DNA of 64,000 nt from contig CAKSIW010000004.1 in assembly GCA_934463175.1 (NCBI GenBank), positions 11,413 through 75,412 on the forward strand. The letters are read 5' to 3'. A program made the position numbers and the translations under genes. The stretch's first letter is position 1. Every line of letters begins with the position of its first letter. Below are positions 7,953 through 15,720 of the stretch, one piece after another. The notes beneath the pieces are model-generated. The model did no database searches, was not told the origin of the DNA, and was given only the letters and a program-made list of their open reading frames with translations. This DNA comes from an uncultured Clostridia bacterium. GTDB taxonomy: Bacteria > Bacillota > Clostridia > Monoglobales > Monoglobaceae.

Positions 7953-8699
7953 TTAAAATTCGCCCCTGGCAAACATAATGACGGGAATGAGTGCACTTGC
8001 AACCGTTTCCGTTCTGAGAATGCGTCTGCCGAGACCGACGGTTTTCACTCCGCTTTCAATTGAATATTTTGCCTCTGAATCCGAAAAACCGCCTTCGGGA
8101 CCGACCATAATGCCGATGTGTCCGCAATCGGGGTTTTCGCGCAAAAGCTCGCCGAGACCTCCGCGTCCTTCATGCCCGAGAGCCTCATAGGGCATAATCG
8201 GCAAATCCGTTTTGCAAAGCTGAGAGACTGCGTCGCAGAAGCTGACAGGCTCATGAACACGCGGCACAAGACCGCGTCCGCACTGCTTGACCGCCTCAAC
8301 CGAAACCTTGTTCCAGCGTTTTGCCTTTTCCAATCCCGCATCTTTGCCGCGCAGCGTCACAACGCATCTTTCGGTTTGGACGGGAATGACTTCAAAAACT
8401 CCAAGCTCAACAGCCTTCTGGACAATGCTTTCCATTTTTCCCGCCTTCGGGAGAGCCTGAAAAAGGGAAATTTTCACCTTCGGCTCTGAAAGAGAAAGCT
8501 TTTTTTCAATGATTTTTGCCGTGCACCGCGTCTTTTCAACGGCGGTCAGCTCGGCAGTGTATTCAAAACCCGTTCCGTCAAAGACCATCAGCCTGTCGCC
8601 GCATTTCATACGCAGAACCCGTTCGATGTGCTTTGCGTCCTCAAAAATAAACAGCTCGCCGCCCGAAACATTCTGCGGCTCTGTGAAAAATCTGCGCAT
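7953..8699 (-). CDS. rsmE: RsmE, 16S rRNA (uracil-1498-N3) methyltransferase
   Basis: 248 residues, the usual length. An N-terminal PUA-like domain (1-70, MRRFF..., HIERVLRMKCGD) precedes a SPOUT methyltransferase knot with QALPKAGKMESIVQKAVELG (81-100), VGPEGGF (199-205) and LGRRILRTETVAS (223-235), all RsmE hallmarks. The enzyme methylates U1498 in the decoding site of 16S rRNA using S-adenosylmethionine. GAGGGAA lies 8 nt before the ATG. No ribosomal L11 methyltransferase gene (prmA), a common upstream neighbour in Firmicutes, is present. Confidence 0.95.
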   Translation of the reverse strand: MRRFFTEPQNVSGGELFIFEDAKHIERVLRMKCGDRLMVFDGTGFEYTAELTAVEKTRCTAKIIEKKLSLSEPKVKISLFQALPKAGKMESIVQKAVELGVFEVIPVQTERCVVTLRGKDAGLEKAKRWNKVSVEAVKQCGRGLVPRVHEPVSFCDAVSQLCKTDLPIMPYEALGHEGRGGLGELLRENPDCGHIGIMVGPEGGFSDSEAKYSIESGVKTVGLGRRILRTETVASALIPVIMFARGEF

Positions 8700-8752
8700 T
8701 GAAATTCCCTCTTTTCATGGGATTCGGCAATGAGATTTAAACCGACTGATTT

Positions 8753-8781
8753 ATTTTACCACATATAAACAAAAATTTCAA
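8753..8781 (-). promoter_or_regulatory. rsmE promoter
   Basis: Minus strand: TTGAAA (8781-8776), 17-nt spacer ending in TGTGG, TAAAAT (8758-8753). Confidence 0.55.
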
Positions 8782-9031
8782 GTCCGATTTTGAAATTTAA
8801 TATATTTTATCCCAAAAAAAGAAAAAAAATCCCTCAAAAGACAGCATAAATAAAAAAGCAATAATATTTCAGGCAGAACGGCATGGTGTTTTTCATGCCG
8901 TTTCGTTATCGCGGTTTGTTTTGAGAGCCGCAGAACCCACTCAACAAATTCAAAATTGAGTTTTTGTGAATATTTCCAAACTGATTTTAAGGAAAATTTT
9001 TTGGCATAATAATAATTCGGAAATGAAAGTA

Positions 9032-9060
9032 TTGTAATTTTTAAAAACTTGTGATATAAT
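9032..9060 (+). promoter_or_regulatory. Promoter of the structured RNA
   Basis: TTGTAA (9032-9037), 17-nt spacer, TATAAT (9055-9060) with an extended TGA before the -10. The expected start near 9065-9067 coincides with the 5' arm of the long RNA stem. Confidence 0.65.
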
Positions 9061-9064
9061 AATT

Positions 9065-9266
9065 GTGCCAAGTTATCCAAAATAATATTTCAGACTTTGT
9101 ACCATTTTCAAAGGGGGGACTCTGCCCTTTTTCTCTAACAATAAGAATTTGATAAAAATGCAAATTCCTCCAGTTAGAGAAAAAGACGAAGTCTGATTTT
9201 GATAAATGGATAGCTTGGCGGCACGGAGTTTGCGTTTTTTATGCGACACTCCGGTGTCGCATTTTT
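9065..9266 (+). ncRNA. Structured RNA, about 200 nt, possible 6S RNA or cis-leader
   Basis: Transcript bounded by the promoter at 9032-9060 and the terminator at 9241-9266. By eye it folds into one long rod. The closing helix joins 9065-9078 to 9208-9224 with a small bulge. A second helix of 11 bp joins 9090-9100 to 9186-9196 (one G-U). A third of 13 perfect bp joins 9127-9139 to 9173-9185, and an apical 7-bp helix joins 9145-9151 to 9161-9167. A 26-nt bulge (9101-9126), itself able to pair AAAGGG (9110-9115) with CCCTTT (9125-9130), sits in the middle. End-to-end pairing with a central bubble resembles 6S RNA, the SigA-RNA-polymerase inhibitor. Alternatively it is the leader of the downstream gene. 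No sequence-level family match can be claimed. Confidence 0.5.
9241..9266 (+). terminator. Terminator of the structured RNA
   Basis: ATGCGACAC (9241-9249), TCCG loop, GTGTCGCAT (9254-9262), then a T-run. Confidence 0.88.
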
Positions 9267-9303
9267 TAATTTGCAAATAAAATTTAGGAGGGTAGTTTGT
9301 TTT

Positions 9304-9342
9304 TTTCGTAAATTAAAAAATGCAGAAATTTATTTTACGAAA
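9304..9342 (+). repeat. Inverted repeat before the secreted-protein gene
   Basis: TTTCGTAAA (9304-9312) and TTTACGAAA (9334-9342) are perfect complements around 21 nt. The 3' arm touches the AAGGA ribosome site of the next gene, so it may be an operator or an RNA hairpin. Confidence 0.45.
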
Positions 9343-9353
9343 GGATTTTGAAA

Positions 9354-10295
9354 ATGAAAAAATTTATTTCACTTGTATCAGTTGTAATCTTGGCAATTTC
9401 TTCAGTGATATGCGTGTCTGCCGCAGATGAAGGTATAAAGGTTTATCTTGAAGGAGGTAAAGTCAATTTTGATGTCCAGCCTCAAACAATAAATGACAGA
9501 ACAATGGTTCCGATCAGGGCAATTTTTGAGGCAATGGGCGCAAATGTAACTTGGGACGATGCCGCTCAAACTGCAATCAGCACCAAAGATAATACAACGG
9601 TGAAGATGACTTTGAACAGCACAACCGAATACATCAACGACACTGCTTATGCAATGGACGTTGCGCCTGTCATAATTAACGGAAGAACTCTTGCACCGGC
9701 GAGATATGTTGCGGAAGCTTTCGGATATTATGTTAATTGGGACGAAATGACTCAATCCGTTTTAATCAGCAATAAACCAAACTTTGATATTTCGCAGGTT
9801 AAAGACGGTACCCGCAAACACCCGTATAAATTTGGAGACACAATCAGAATTAATGTTTTTAAGATGTTTTCGGCAGACCCTAAAGCAACATTTGATATTA
9901 CATTAAAAGGAATTTTAAGTCCTGATGAAATGGAAAAGAAAATAAACAATTCAGACTACTACACATACGGCAAAGATACATACTATCTGAATTGTGATGT
10001 ATCGCTGATTTATTATGAATCTGATTCAACATATAATTTTTCAGATATGATTATTTTGGAACAGAATTTTGTCACAAGCAATGGTACAACACAAAATATT
10101 TATAATTGGTACAGAGACCCGAGTAAATATAATATGCTGGAATTGTTTGAAGGAGATTCTTCAGAATGTTATATTCCCATAGATATATCTGAATTATCAG
10201 ATGGAGAAACTGTCGATTACTTTACAATCACAACACTTGTCGGAAATGAAACTCGTTCTATGGATAAAACGACAGTCTGGTTTTCGTTGAAATAA
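9354..10295 (+). CDS. Secreted protein with copper-amine-oxidase N-domain repeats
   Basis: 313 residues. A signal peptide (MKKFISLVSVVILAISS..., cleavage after about residue 23, VSA) is followed by two stalk repeats of the Cu_amine_oxidN1 type: VYLEGGKVNFDVQPQ / RTMVPIRAIFEAMGANVTWD (about 28-85) and a second unit with RTLAPARYVAEAFGYYVNWDE (about 105-135). The C-terminal 170 residues are not recognised. This domain is common on exported clostridial proteins, where it is not an oxidase. The start uses AAGGA 8 nt before the ATG; a TTG two codons earlier is rejected. The gene is visibly more AT-rich than its neighbours, suggesting a different origin. Confidence 0.82.
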   Translation: MKKFISLVSVVILAISSVICVSAADEGIKVYLEGGKVNFDVQPQTINDRTMVPIRAIFEAMGANVTWDDAAQTAISTKDNTTVKMTLNSTTEYINDTAYAMDVAPVIINGRTLAPARYVAEAFGYYVNWDEMTQSVLISNKPNFDISQVKDGTRKHPYKFGDTIRINVFKMFSADPKATFDITLKGILSPDEMEKKINNSDYYTYGKDTYYLNCDVSLIYYESDSTYNFSDMIILEQNFVTSNGTTQNIYNWYRDPSKYNMLELFEGDSSECYIPIDISELSDGETVDYFTITTLVGNETRSMDKTTVWFSLK

Positions 10296-10335
10296 AACGA
10301 AATAAGCATTTCATCAGGAGAAATTTAACATAACG

Positions 10336-10377
10336 AAAAGCACGCATATTGTCTCAAAAAGTGATATGCGTGTTTTT
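10336..10377 (+). terminator. Terminator of the secreted-protein gene
   Basis: AAAA and CACGCATAT (10336-10349) pair with ATATGCGTG and TTTT (10364-10376) with one G-T wobble; a T-run follows. Confidence 0.8.
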
Positions 10378-10441
10378 CTGCAATTCTGTTTGCCGGCTCG
10401 AATTTTATCAATGCCTGCCGGAAAAGAATTTTTATACCGGA

Positions 10442-11233
10442 TTATTTGCTGCGGAAAACAGGGGCTTCGCAAATTTCAAGCCCGAGTCTGCGCGCCACAG
10501 CTTCAGCCTCGGCAAAGCCGAACAGAAGTGTATTCGGTGTGTGACTGTCGCTCGACAGAATGACGCGTCCTCCGAGACGCGCGATTTCATTCAGGACGGG
10601 CAGAGAAGGATATGGGGTGAGTCTGTATCCGCGCGGAATTGCACCCGTGTTTATTTCAAAAATCCTGTTGTCAGCTGCAAGAGCCTGTGCCGCGCGGTGC
10701 GCTGCGGAAAGATAACGCGGATTTTCCTCATCAAAAAATCTGCCGCCTTCGTTGAATTTTGCAATTAAGTCGAAATGCCCGACAATATCCGCATCCCATT
10801 TCTGAGCGGCTTCCGCAACGCTTTTGAAGTATTCCTCCGCAAGCGCATAAAAGTCTCCGCCGAACTCCCCGAGAGCAAGAGCTTCAAAAAGCTCCGCGGA
10901 TTCGTCAATCGGAAAGTATTTTTCACCGCGGCGGATATAATGCACCGACGATATGACATAATCATATTCCGCGGCTGTTTCATCAGAATAGAAATCCTGC
11001 TCGACTCCGCATAGAATATCAATTTTATCCTTATATTTCTCCTTCAGCTCAGAAAGCACGGCGCGGTATTTCAGGGGTTCGGTCATGCACCAGCTCTCAT
11101 CGAATGCCGTGTGCGAGTGTGCGCTGAAACCGATTGCCTTCATTTTCTTCTCGATTGCCGCGCGGACGTATTCTTCGGAAGACGCCGTACCGTCGCAAAA
11201 GAGCGTGTGCACATGAAAATCACTCAGAATCAT
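10442..11233 (-). CDS. hisK: Histidinol-phosphatase, PHP type
   Basis: 263 residues of the PHP fold, the Gram-positive type of histidinol-phosphatase (HisK/HisJ) that removes phosphate from histidinol phosphate before HisD acts. The metal site is visible as H7-x-H9 ([11 protein letters not shown]), a GFSAHSH stretch near residue 38, E69-region GVEQDF, VGHFDL and a C-terminal SSDSHT motif. It is the last gene of the his operon, overlapping hisIE by 4 nt (ATGA), and completes the pathway, which lacks a HisB-type HAD phosphatase here. Confidence 0.92.
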   Translation of the reverse strand: MILSDFHVHTLFCDGTASSEEYVRAAIEKKMKAIGFSAHSHTAFDESWCMTEPLKYRAVLSELKEKYKDKIDILCGVEQDFYSDETAAEYDYVISSVHYIRRGEKYFPIDESAELFEALALGEFGGDFYALAEEYFKSVAEAAQKWDADIVGHFDLIAKFNEGGRFFDEENPRYLSAAHRAAQALAADNRIFEINTGAIPRGYRLTPYPSLPVLNEIARLGGRVILSSDSHTPNTLLFGFAEAEAVARRLGLEICEAPVFRSK

Positions 11234-11880
11234 TTTGTCATCTTCTCCTGCTTGACCTTGTGGTCAATGACATGACGGGACGCAAGCTCGCTGTGAATAT
11301 CCCCGACGGTGATACCCATTTCAGCCATCAGCACCATCACATGATATGCAAGGTCAGCAATTTCATAAACCGTCTCGCGCTTGTCATCAGCTTTTGCCGC
11401 AATGATAACCTCCGTGCTTTCCTCACCGACCTTTTTGAGAATTTTGTCAATACCTTTTTCAAAAAGATATGTTGTGTATGAGCCTTCTTTTTTGTCGGTC
11501 TTTCTGCCTTTGATAAGCTCCATGAGACCGTCAAGTGAAAATTCGGGGTTTTCGCCGCTTTCCCACAGAAGGTTTGTGAAGCATGAATCAGACCCCGTGT
11601 GACATGCGGGACCGTCCTTTCTGACCGAAACCGCAAGCGCGTCCATGTCGCAGTCGGCAGTGATTGAGACAATGTGCTGATAGTTTCCGCTTGTCTCTCC
11701 CTTCAGCCAAAGTTCCTGCCGCGAACGGCTCCAGAAACAGGTCAACCCCTTTTCCATGGAAATTTTCAGGCTCTCGCGGTTCATATATGCAAGAGTCAGA
11801 ACCTTTCCCGTTTCAGCGTCGGTTACAATTGCGGGAATAAGTCCGTTTTCATCAAATTTCAGATTGTCAATATCAATCAT
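11230..11880 (-). CDS. hisIE: HisIE, bifunctional PRA-cyclohydrolase / PRATP pyrophosphatase
   Basis: 216 residues carrying two activities for steps 2 and 3 of histidine synthesis. The N-terminal HisI part (1-105) has the Mg/Zn site D76-x-D78-x-D80 and the cysteines C93 and C100 (CHTGSDSC). The C-terminal HisE part (about 115-216) has the MazG-like [14 protein letters not shown] helix and [11 protein letters not shown]. Fusion of hisI and hisE is common. The gene is the ninth of the operon, 25 nt downstream of hisF with AAAGGAG before its ATG, and overlaps hisK. Confidence 0.95.
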   Translation of the reverse strand: MIDIDNLKFDENGLIPAIVTDAETGKVLTLAYMNRESLKISMEKGLTCFWSRSRQELWLKGETSGNYQHIVSITADCDMDALAVSVRKDGPACHTGSDSCFTNLLWESGENPEFSLDGLMELIKGRKTDKKEGSYTTYLFEKGIDKILKKVGEESTEVIIAAKADDKRETVYEIADLAYHVMVLMAEMGITVGDIHSELASRHVIDHKVKQEKMTK

Positions 11881-11905
11881 TTTAAAAGCTCCTTTCGGTA
11901 TATTA

Positions 11906-12664
11906 TTATAGTCTCACCGGTATTCCGTGTTTTCCGAGTTCTGCCTTCAGCTTCGGGATTGTCACTTCTCCAAAGTGGAAAATCGATGCCGCAAGCCCGG
12001 CGTCAACCTTCGGCAGATTTTCAAACAGCGTGACAAAATCGTCAATGCACCCTGCACCGCCGGAGGCAATGATGGGAACTTTCACCGCATTGCACACCGC
12101 GTCAAGCATTTCAAGGTCAAAGCCGCCCTTCACGCCGTCTGTGTCGATTGAGTTCAGAACAACCTCGCCTGCACCAAGCCCGACACACTTCACAATCCAT
12201 GAGATTGCCTCCATTCCGGTGTCCTCACGTCCGCCTTTGGCAAACACGCGGAAGCCGCCGCCGACCCTTTTGACATCGGCTGAAATGACCACGCATTGAC
12301 TGCCGTATCGCTTTGCCGCATCGTATATGAGATTCGGATTTTTGATTGCTCCCGAGTTCACACTCACCTTGTCCGCACCGCAGGCAAGCACTCTTTCAAA
12401 GTCTGAAAGTGCGTTAATTCCTCCGCCGACCGTCAGCGGAATGAACACCTTTTTTGCCGTTTCGGTCAGAATATCGGTGAAAAGCGCACGACCCTCGGCG
12501 GACGCGGTTATGTCATAGAAAACCAGCTCGTCCGCACCGCAGCTGCTGTAGTATTCCGCAAGCCCGACGGGAGATGAAACATCGGACAGTCCGCCGAAAT
12601 TCACACCCTTGACAACCCTGCCGCCGCGGACATCAAGGCAGGGTATAATACGTTTTGTAATCAT
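11906..12664 (-). CDS. hisF: HisF, cyclase subunit of imidazole glycerol phosphate synthase
   Basis: 252 residues, a TIM barrel. The two catalytic aspartates are in their canonical places, D11 ([13 protein letters not shown]) and D130 (ISADVKR). HisF uses ammonia made by HisH to turn PRFAR into imidazole glycerol phosphate and AICAR. The ATG overlaps the hisA stop by 4 nt, so translation is coupled. Phosphate loops near 80-84 (VGGGI) and the C-terminal SGGAG are intact. Confidence 0.96.
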   Translation of the reverse strand: MITKRIIPCLDVRGGRVVKGVNFGGLSDVSSPVGLAEYYSSCGADELVFYDITASAEGRALFTDILTETAKKVFIPLTVGGGINALSDFERVLACGADKVSVNSGAIKNPNLIYDAAKRYGSQCVVISADVKRVGGGFRVFAKGGREDTGMEAISWIVKCVGLGAGEVVLNSIDTDGVKGGFDLEMLDAVCNAVKVPIIASGGAGCIDDFVTLFENLPKVDAGLAASIFHFGEVTIPKLKAELGKHGIPVRL

Positions 12665-13374
12665 TTTGCCACCTCAATTGCTTCGGAAAGCGAAACCGCT
12701 CCCGTGTAGTATGCTTTCCCGATGATTGCACCGTACAGTCTCATTTCTGCAAGCTCCTTCACATCATCAATACTGCTGACTCCGCCCGAGGCGACAATCT
12801 GCAAATCAAGGCTCTGCGAAAGCTCGCGGTACATCCCGAGGTTTGTGCCGCGCATTGCGCCGTCTTTTGAAATATCCGTGCAAATCAGCGTTTCAATTCC
12901 CAGTCCGCGCATTTTTTTGCAGAAATCAAGACAGGTATATTCCGAAAGCTCCGTCCAGCCCTTAATTGCGGCATAGCCGTCACGGACGTCAACACCGACC
13001 GCGATTTTTCCGCCGAATCGGAGAACCGCGCTCCGCAGCAGCTCCTCGTCACAAACCGCCGCCGTGCCGAGTATCACGCGGTCAACGCCGATTTCAATGT
13101 ATTTTTCAATTGTTTCCATGCTGCGTATTCCGCCTCCGACCTCTGTGAAAAGTGAGGTTTCGGAAACAATTCTTCCGACTGTTTCAAGATTGGGCGTTCC
13201 GCCCGACCGTGCGCCCTCCAGATCAACAAGATGGAGGTGTGTTGCACCCTGCTTTTCAAAGCTTTTTGCAACCTCTGCAGGTTTTTCGCTGTATACGGTC
13301 ATTTGCGAATAGTCGCCGCGGAGCAGCCGCACCGCTTTGCCCTCGAATAAATCAATTGCAGGAAAAATAAGCAT
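12661..13374 (-). CDS. hisA: HisA, phosphoribosylformimino-AICAR-phosphate isomerase
   Basis: 237 residues, the TIM-barrel paralogue of HisF. Catalytic aspartates D8 (FPAIDLFEGKAVRL) and D129 (AVGVDVRDG) are present, as are phosphate-binding GGGIR (81-84) and SGGVSS. It performs the Amadori rearrangement of ProFAR to PRFAR. It is separated from hisH by 72 nt, the largest gap in the operon, which contains a stem-loop, and it overlaps hisF by 4 nt. Confidence 0.96.
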   Translation of the reverse strand: MLIFPAIDLFEGKAVRLLRGDYSQMTVYSEKPAEVAKSFEKQGATHLHLVDLEGARSGGTPNLETVGRIVSETSLFTEVGGGIRSMETIEKYIEIGVDRVILGTAAVCDEELLRSAVLRFGGKIAVGVDVRDGYAAIKGWTELSEYTCLDFCKKMRGLGIETLICTDISKDGAMRGTNLGMYRELSQSLDLQIVASGGVSSIDDVKELAEMRLYGAIIGKAYYTGAVSLSEAIEVAK

Positions 13375-13393
13375 AAAATCTGCCAGCCCTTCT

Positions 13394-13427
13394 GCCCGAG
13401 CTTGTGTTTCTGCGTTCTGCCTCGGGC
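13394..13427 (-). other. Intra-operon hairpin between hisH and hisA
   Basis: GCCCGAG (13394-13400) pairs with CTCGGGC (13421-13427) around 20 nt. No T-run follows on the minus strand, so it is not a normal terminator; it may be an RNA-stability or processing element. Confidence 0.35.
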
Positions 13428-13446
13428 AAGCAGGCGCAGAGCTTGT

Positions 13447-14064
13447 TCACTGTTTCATCTCGCAGAATGCTTTCAAAATCGCAAGTCCGGCATTTCCGCT
13501 CTTTTCGGGGTGAAACTGACAGCCGCACACATTTCCGGATGCCGCAGCCGCAGTCAGCGGTGCGCCGTATTCTGTTTCCGCAATAACGCTTTCGGAACAG
13601 TTTGCGGCATAGAACGAATGAACAAAATAGACATAATCACCGTCGTTTATATATTTAAAAATCTCATGCTTCGGTTTGGTCAGCGAAAGTGAATTCCAGC
13701 CGATGTGCGGAATTTTGAATGATTTCGGGATCACGTCTTCAATCGGCTTGATTTCGCCGTGTATCAGCCCAAGCCCCTCATGCTCGCCAAATTCACAGCT
13801 TTTGTCGAACAAAAGCTGCATTCCGAGACAAATTCCCATAATCGGCTTGCCGCGCTCCGCTTCACGGCATATGACCGTGTCAAGTCCTGCCGCGCGGAGC
13901 TTTGCCGCCGCATCTCCGAATGCGCCGACTCCGGGCAGAATGATTTTGTCCGCAGCACGGATTTCCTCACCGTTTCCCGTCACAGCCGCCTCGCAGCCGA
14001 TTGCGTCAAGGGAGCTTCGCAGAGAAAAGAGATTTCCGACACCATAGTCCACAATTGCAATCAT
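13447..14064 (-). CDS. hisH: HisH, glutaminase subunit of imidazole glycerol phosphate synthase
   Basis: 205 residues, class I glutamine amidotransferase. The catalytic triad is C79 (MGICLGMQL), H185 and E187 (CQFHPEKSG). The oxyanion strand loop appears as LPGVGAFG. It releases ammonia from glutamine and passes it to HisF. The ATG shares one base with the hisB stop (TAATG), so the two are translationally coupled. Confidence 0.96.
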   Translation of the reverse strand: MIAIVDYGVGNLFSLRSSLDAIGCEAAVTGNGEEIRAADKIILPGVGAFGDAAAKLRAAGLDTVICREAERGKPIMGICLGMQLLFDKSCEFGEHEGLGLIHGEIKPIEDVIPKSFKIPHIGWNSLSLTKPKHEIFKYINDGDYVYFVHSFYAANCSESVIAETEYGAPLTAAAASGNVCGCQFHPEKSGNAGLAILKAFCEMKQ

Positions 14065-14651
14065 TAAAGCACTCCCTTTGTTGACGGAATTTCGTCCGCA
14101 AAATTTTTGTCAATTGCCGCGGCATGTGCAAGGCTTCGCGCCGCCGATTTGAACGCACCCTCGATTATGTGGTGCGAATTTGTGCCTGACAGCTGCCTGA
14201 TGTGAAGTGTGCATTGAGCTGTGCGCACAAAAGCAAGAAAAAATTCCTCAACAAGCTCGGTGTCAAAATTGCCGACCTTCTGCGTCGGAATGCTCATATC
14301 AAACACAAGACAGCCTCTCCCCGAAAGGTCGGCAGCGGTCAGAATGAGAGCCTCGTCCATGGGCAGGCACATGCTTCCATACCGCACAATTCCGCGCTTG
14401 TCGCCGAGAGCCTGAGAAAATGCCGTTCCGAGACAAATTCCGATGTCCTCCGCAGTGTGATGAAAATCAACCTCCGTGTCGCCCGTGCATTTCACATTCA
14501 GATCAAACCTTCCGTGCTTTGCGAAAAGCGTCAGCATATGGTCAAGGAAGCCGCAGCCTGTGGAGATTTCACTTTTTCCGCTGCCGTCAAGGCAGAGTGA
14601 AAGCGAAATGTCGGTTTCTGCGGTTTTGCGGTCGATTTTTGCGTTTCTCAT
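14064..14651 (-). CDS. hisB: HisB, imidazole glycerol phosphate dehydratase
   Basis: 195 residues, the monofunctional dehydratase found outside gamma-proteobacteria. Manganese-binding motifs are H64-H65-xx-E68 (FHHTAEDIG) and H160-H161-xx-E164 (SHHIIEG). It converts imidazole glycerol phosphate to imidazole acetol phosphate. GGAGGT lies 7 nt before the ATG; the gene is tightly packed between hisC and hisH. Confidence 0.96.
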   Translation of the reverse strand: MRNAKIDRKTAETDISLSLCLDGSGKSEISTGCGFLDHMLTLFAKHGRFDLNVKCTGDTEVDFHHTAEDIGICLGTAFSQALGDKRGIVRYGSMCLPMDEALILTAADLSGRGCLVFDMSIPTQKVGNFDTELVEEFFLAFVRTAQCTLHIRQLSGTNSHHIIEGAFKSAARSLAHAAAIDKNFADEIPSTKGVL

Positions 14652-14653
14652 GG

Positions 14654-15715
14654 TTATACCTCCTTCAAAATTTCCTCGGTTTTCTCAATCAGAGTCTGCA
14701 TTTGCTCTTGTGTTCCGATTGTTATGCGGTTATATTCCGAAATTCTTTCTTTTTCAAAGTGTCTGACAAGGATTCCGCATTCACGCAGTCTGCGGTATAG
14801 CTCGCCGCCGCTGATTTTCGGGTGTGCGGCAAAAACAAAGTTTGCGGACGAGTCTGTCATGCGGAATCCGAGACGCATAAGCTCCGATTTGGTATATTCT
14901 CGAACCTTTTCAATTTCCTTGCAGTTGGAGCGCATATATCCGCTGTCCTCCAGCGCACCGAGACCAGCCGCGGCGGTCATTCGGTTGACGTTGTAGGGAT
15001 TGGTGGAATTGCGGATAGTGTTAAGGTCGCAAATCAGCTCCGCACAGCCGATTCCGAAGCCGAGACGTGCACCTGCCATCGAGCGTGATTTTGAAAAGGT
15101 CTGAACAACAAGCAGATTGTCATATTTTTGTGTGAGCGGAACGCAGCTCTCCGCGCCGAAATCCACATATGCCTCATCAATCACAACCACGTTTTCGGGG
15201 TTGGAGATGACAATTTTTTCAATTTCCGCCGCCGAAAGGGTCAAGCCTGTCGGCGCGTTCGGATTTGCAATGAAAATTGTTTTTCCGATTGACAAATAGT
15301 CCTCCGTGTTAATCGCGAAATTCTCCGCAAGCGGAATTTCGGTATACGGAACGCCGTTCAGCTTTGCAAAAACGGGATAAAATCCATAGGTTATATCGGG
15401 AAATGCCGCCGCGGTTTCTGAATCGCAGAAAGCGGTGAAAGCAAAGCTCAGAATTTCGTCCGATCCGTTTGCGGCAATGATATTTTCGCTTTTCACGCCA
15501 AACTCAGCCGCAGCCGCCGCGCGAAGTGCGCAGCTTTCGGGGTCGGGGTAAAGCTCCAGCTCCGCTGCCGCACGGTGCGCATATTCAATTGCTTTCGGAG
15601 ACGGCGGAAACGGTGATTCGTTTGTGTTCAGCTTGATATATTTCCTGCCCTTGGGCTGCTCGCCCGGGGTATACGGCACAAGACGGCTGTGCCTGCTGCT
15701 TAAAAATCTGCTCAT
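14654..15715 (-). CDS. hisC: HisC, histidinol-phosphate aminotransferase
   Basis: 353 residues, fold-type I PLP enzyme. The substrate-side LNTNESPFPPSP (29-40), phosphate-binding NGSDEIL, NPNAPTG (151-157), D180-EAYVDF and the PLP lysine K209 (TFSKSRSMAGARLGFG) are all present. It transfers the amino group of glutamate to imidazole acetol phosphate. The ATG at 15715 was chosen because GAGGAG lies 8 nt upstream; a GTG three codons earlier overlaps that site. The ribosome site lies inside the hisD stop region. Confidence 0.94.
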   Translation of the reverse strand: MSRFLSSRHSRLVPYTPGEQPKGRKYIKLNTNESPFPPSPKAIEYAHRAAAELELYPDPESCALRAAAAAEFGVKSENIIAANGSDEILSFAFTAFCDSETAAAFPDITYGFYPVFAKLNGVPYTEIPLAENFAINTEDYLSIGKTIFIANPNAPTGLTLSAAEIEKIVISNPENVVVIDEAYVDFGAESCVPLTQKYDNLLVVQTFSKSRSMAGARLGFGIGCAELICDLNTIRNSTNPYNVNRMTAAAGLGALEDSGYMRSNCKEIEKVREYTKSELMRLGFRMTDSSANFVFAAHPKISGGELYRRLRECGILVRHFEKERISEYNRITIGTQEQMQTLIEKTEEILKEV

Positions 15716-15720
15716 TCCGT

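Noticed and set aside
8778..9276. Two minus-strand frames (100 and 67 codons) across the structured RNA region
   Set aside because: No ribosome sites, low-complexity sequence, and the DNA is explained by the promoter, RNA helices and terminator.
9297..9311. Five-codon TTG-started frame after AGGAGGG, upstream of the secreted-protein gene
   Set aside because: Too short to judge and in T-rich DNA; likely chance.
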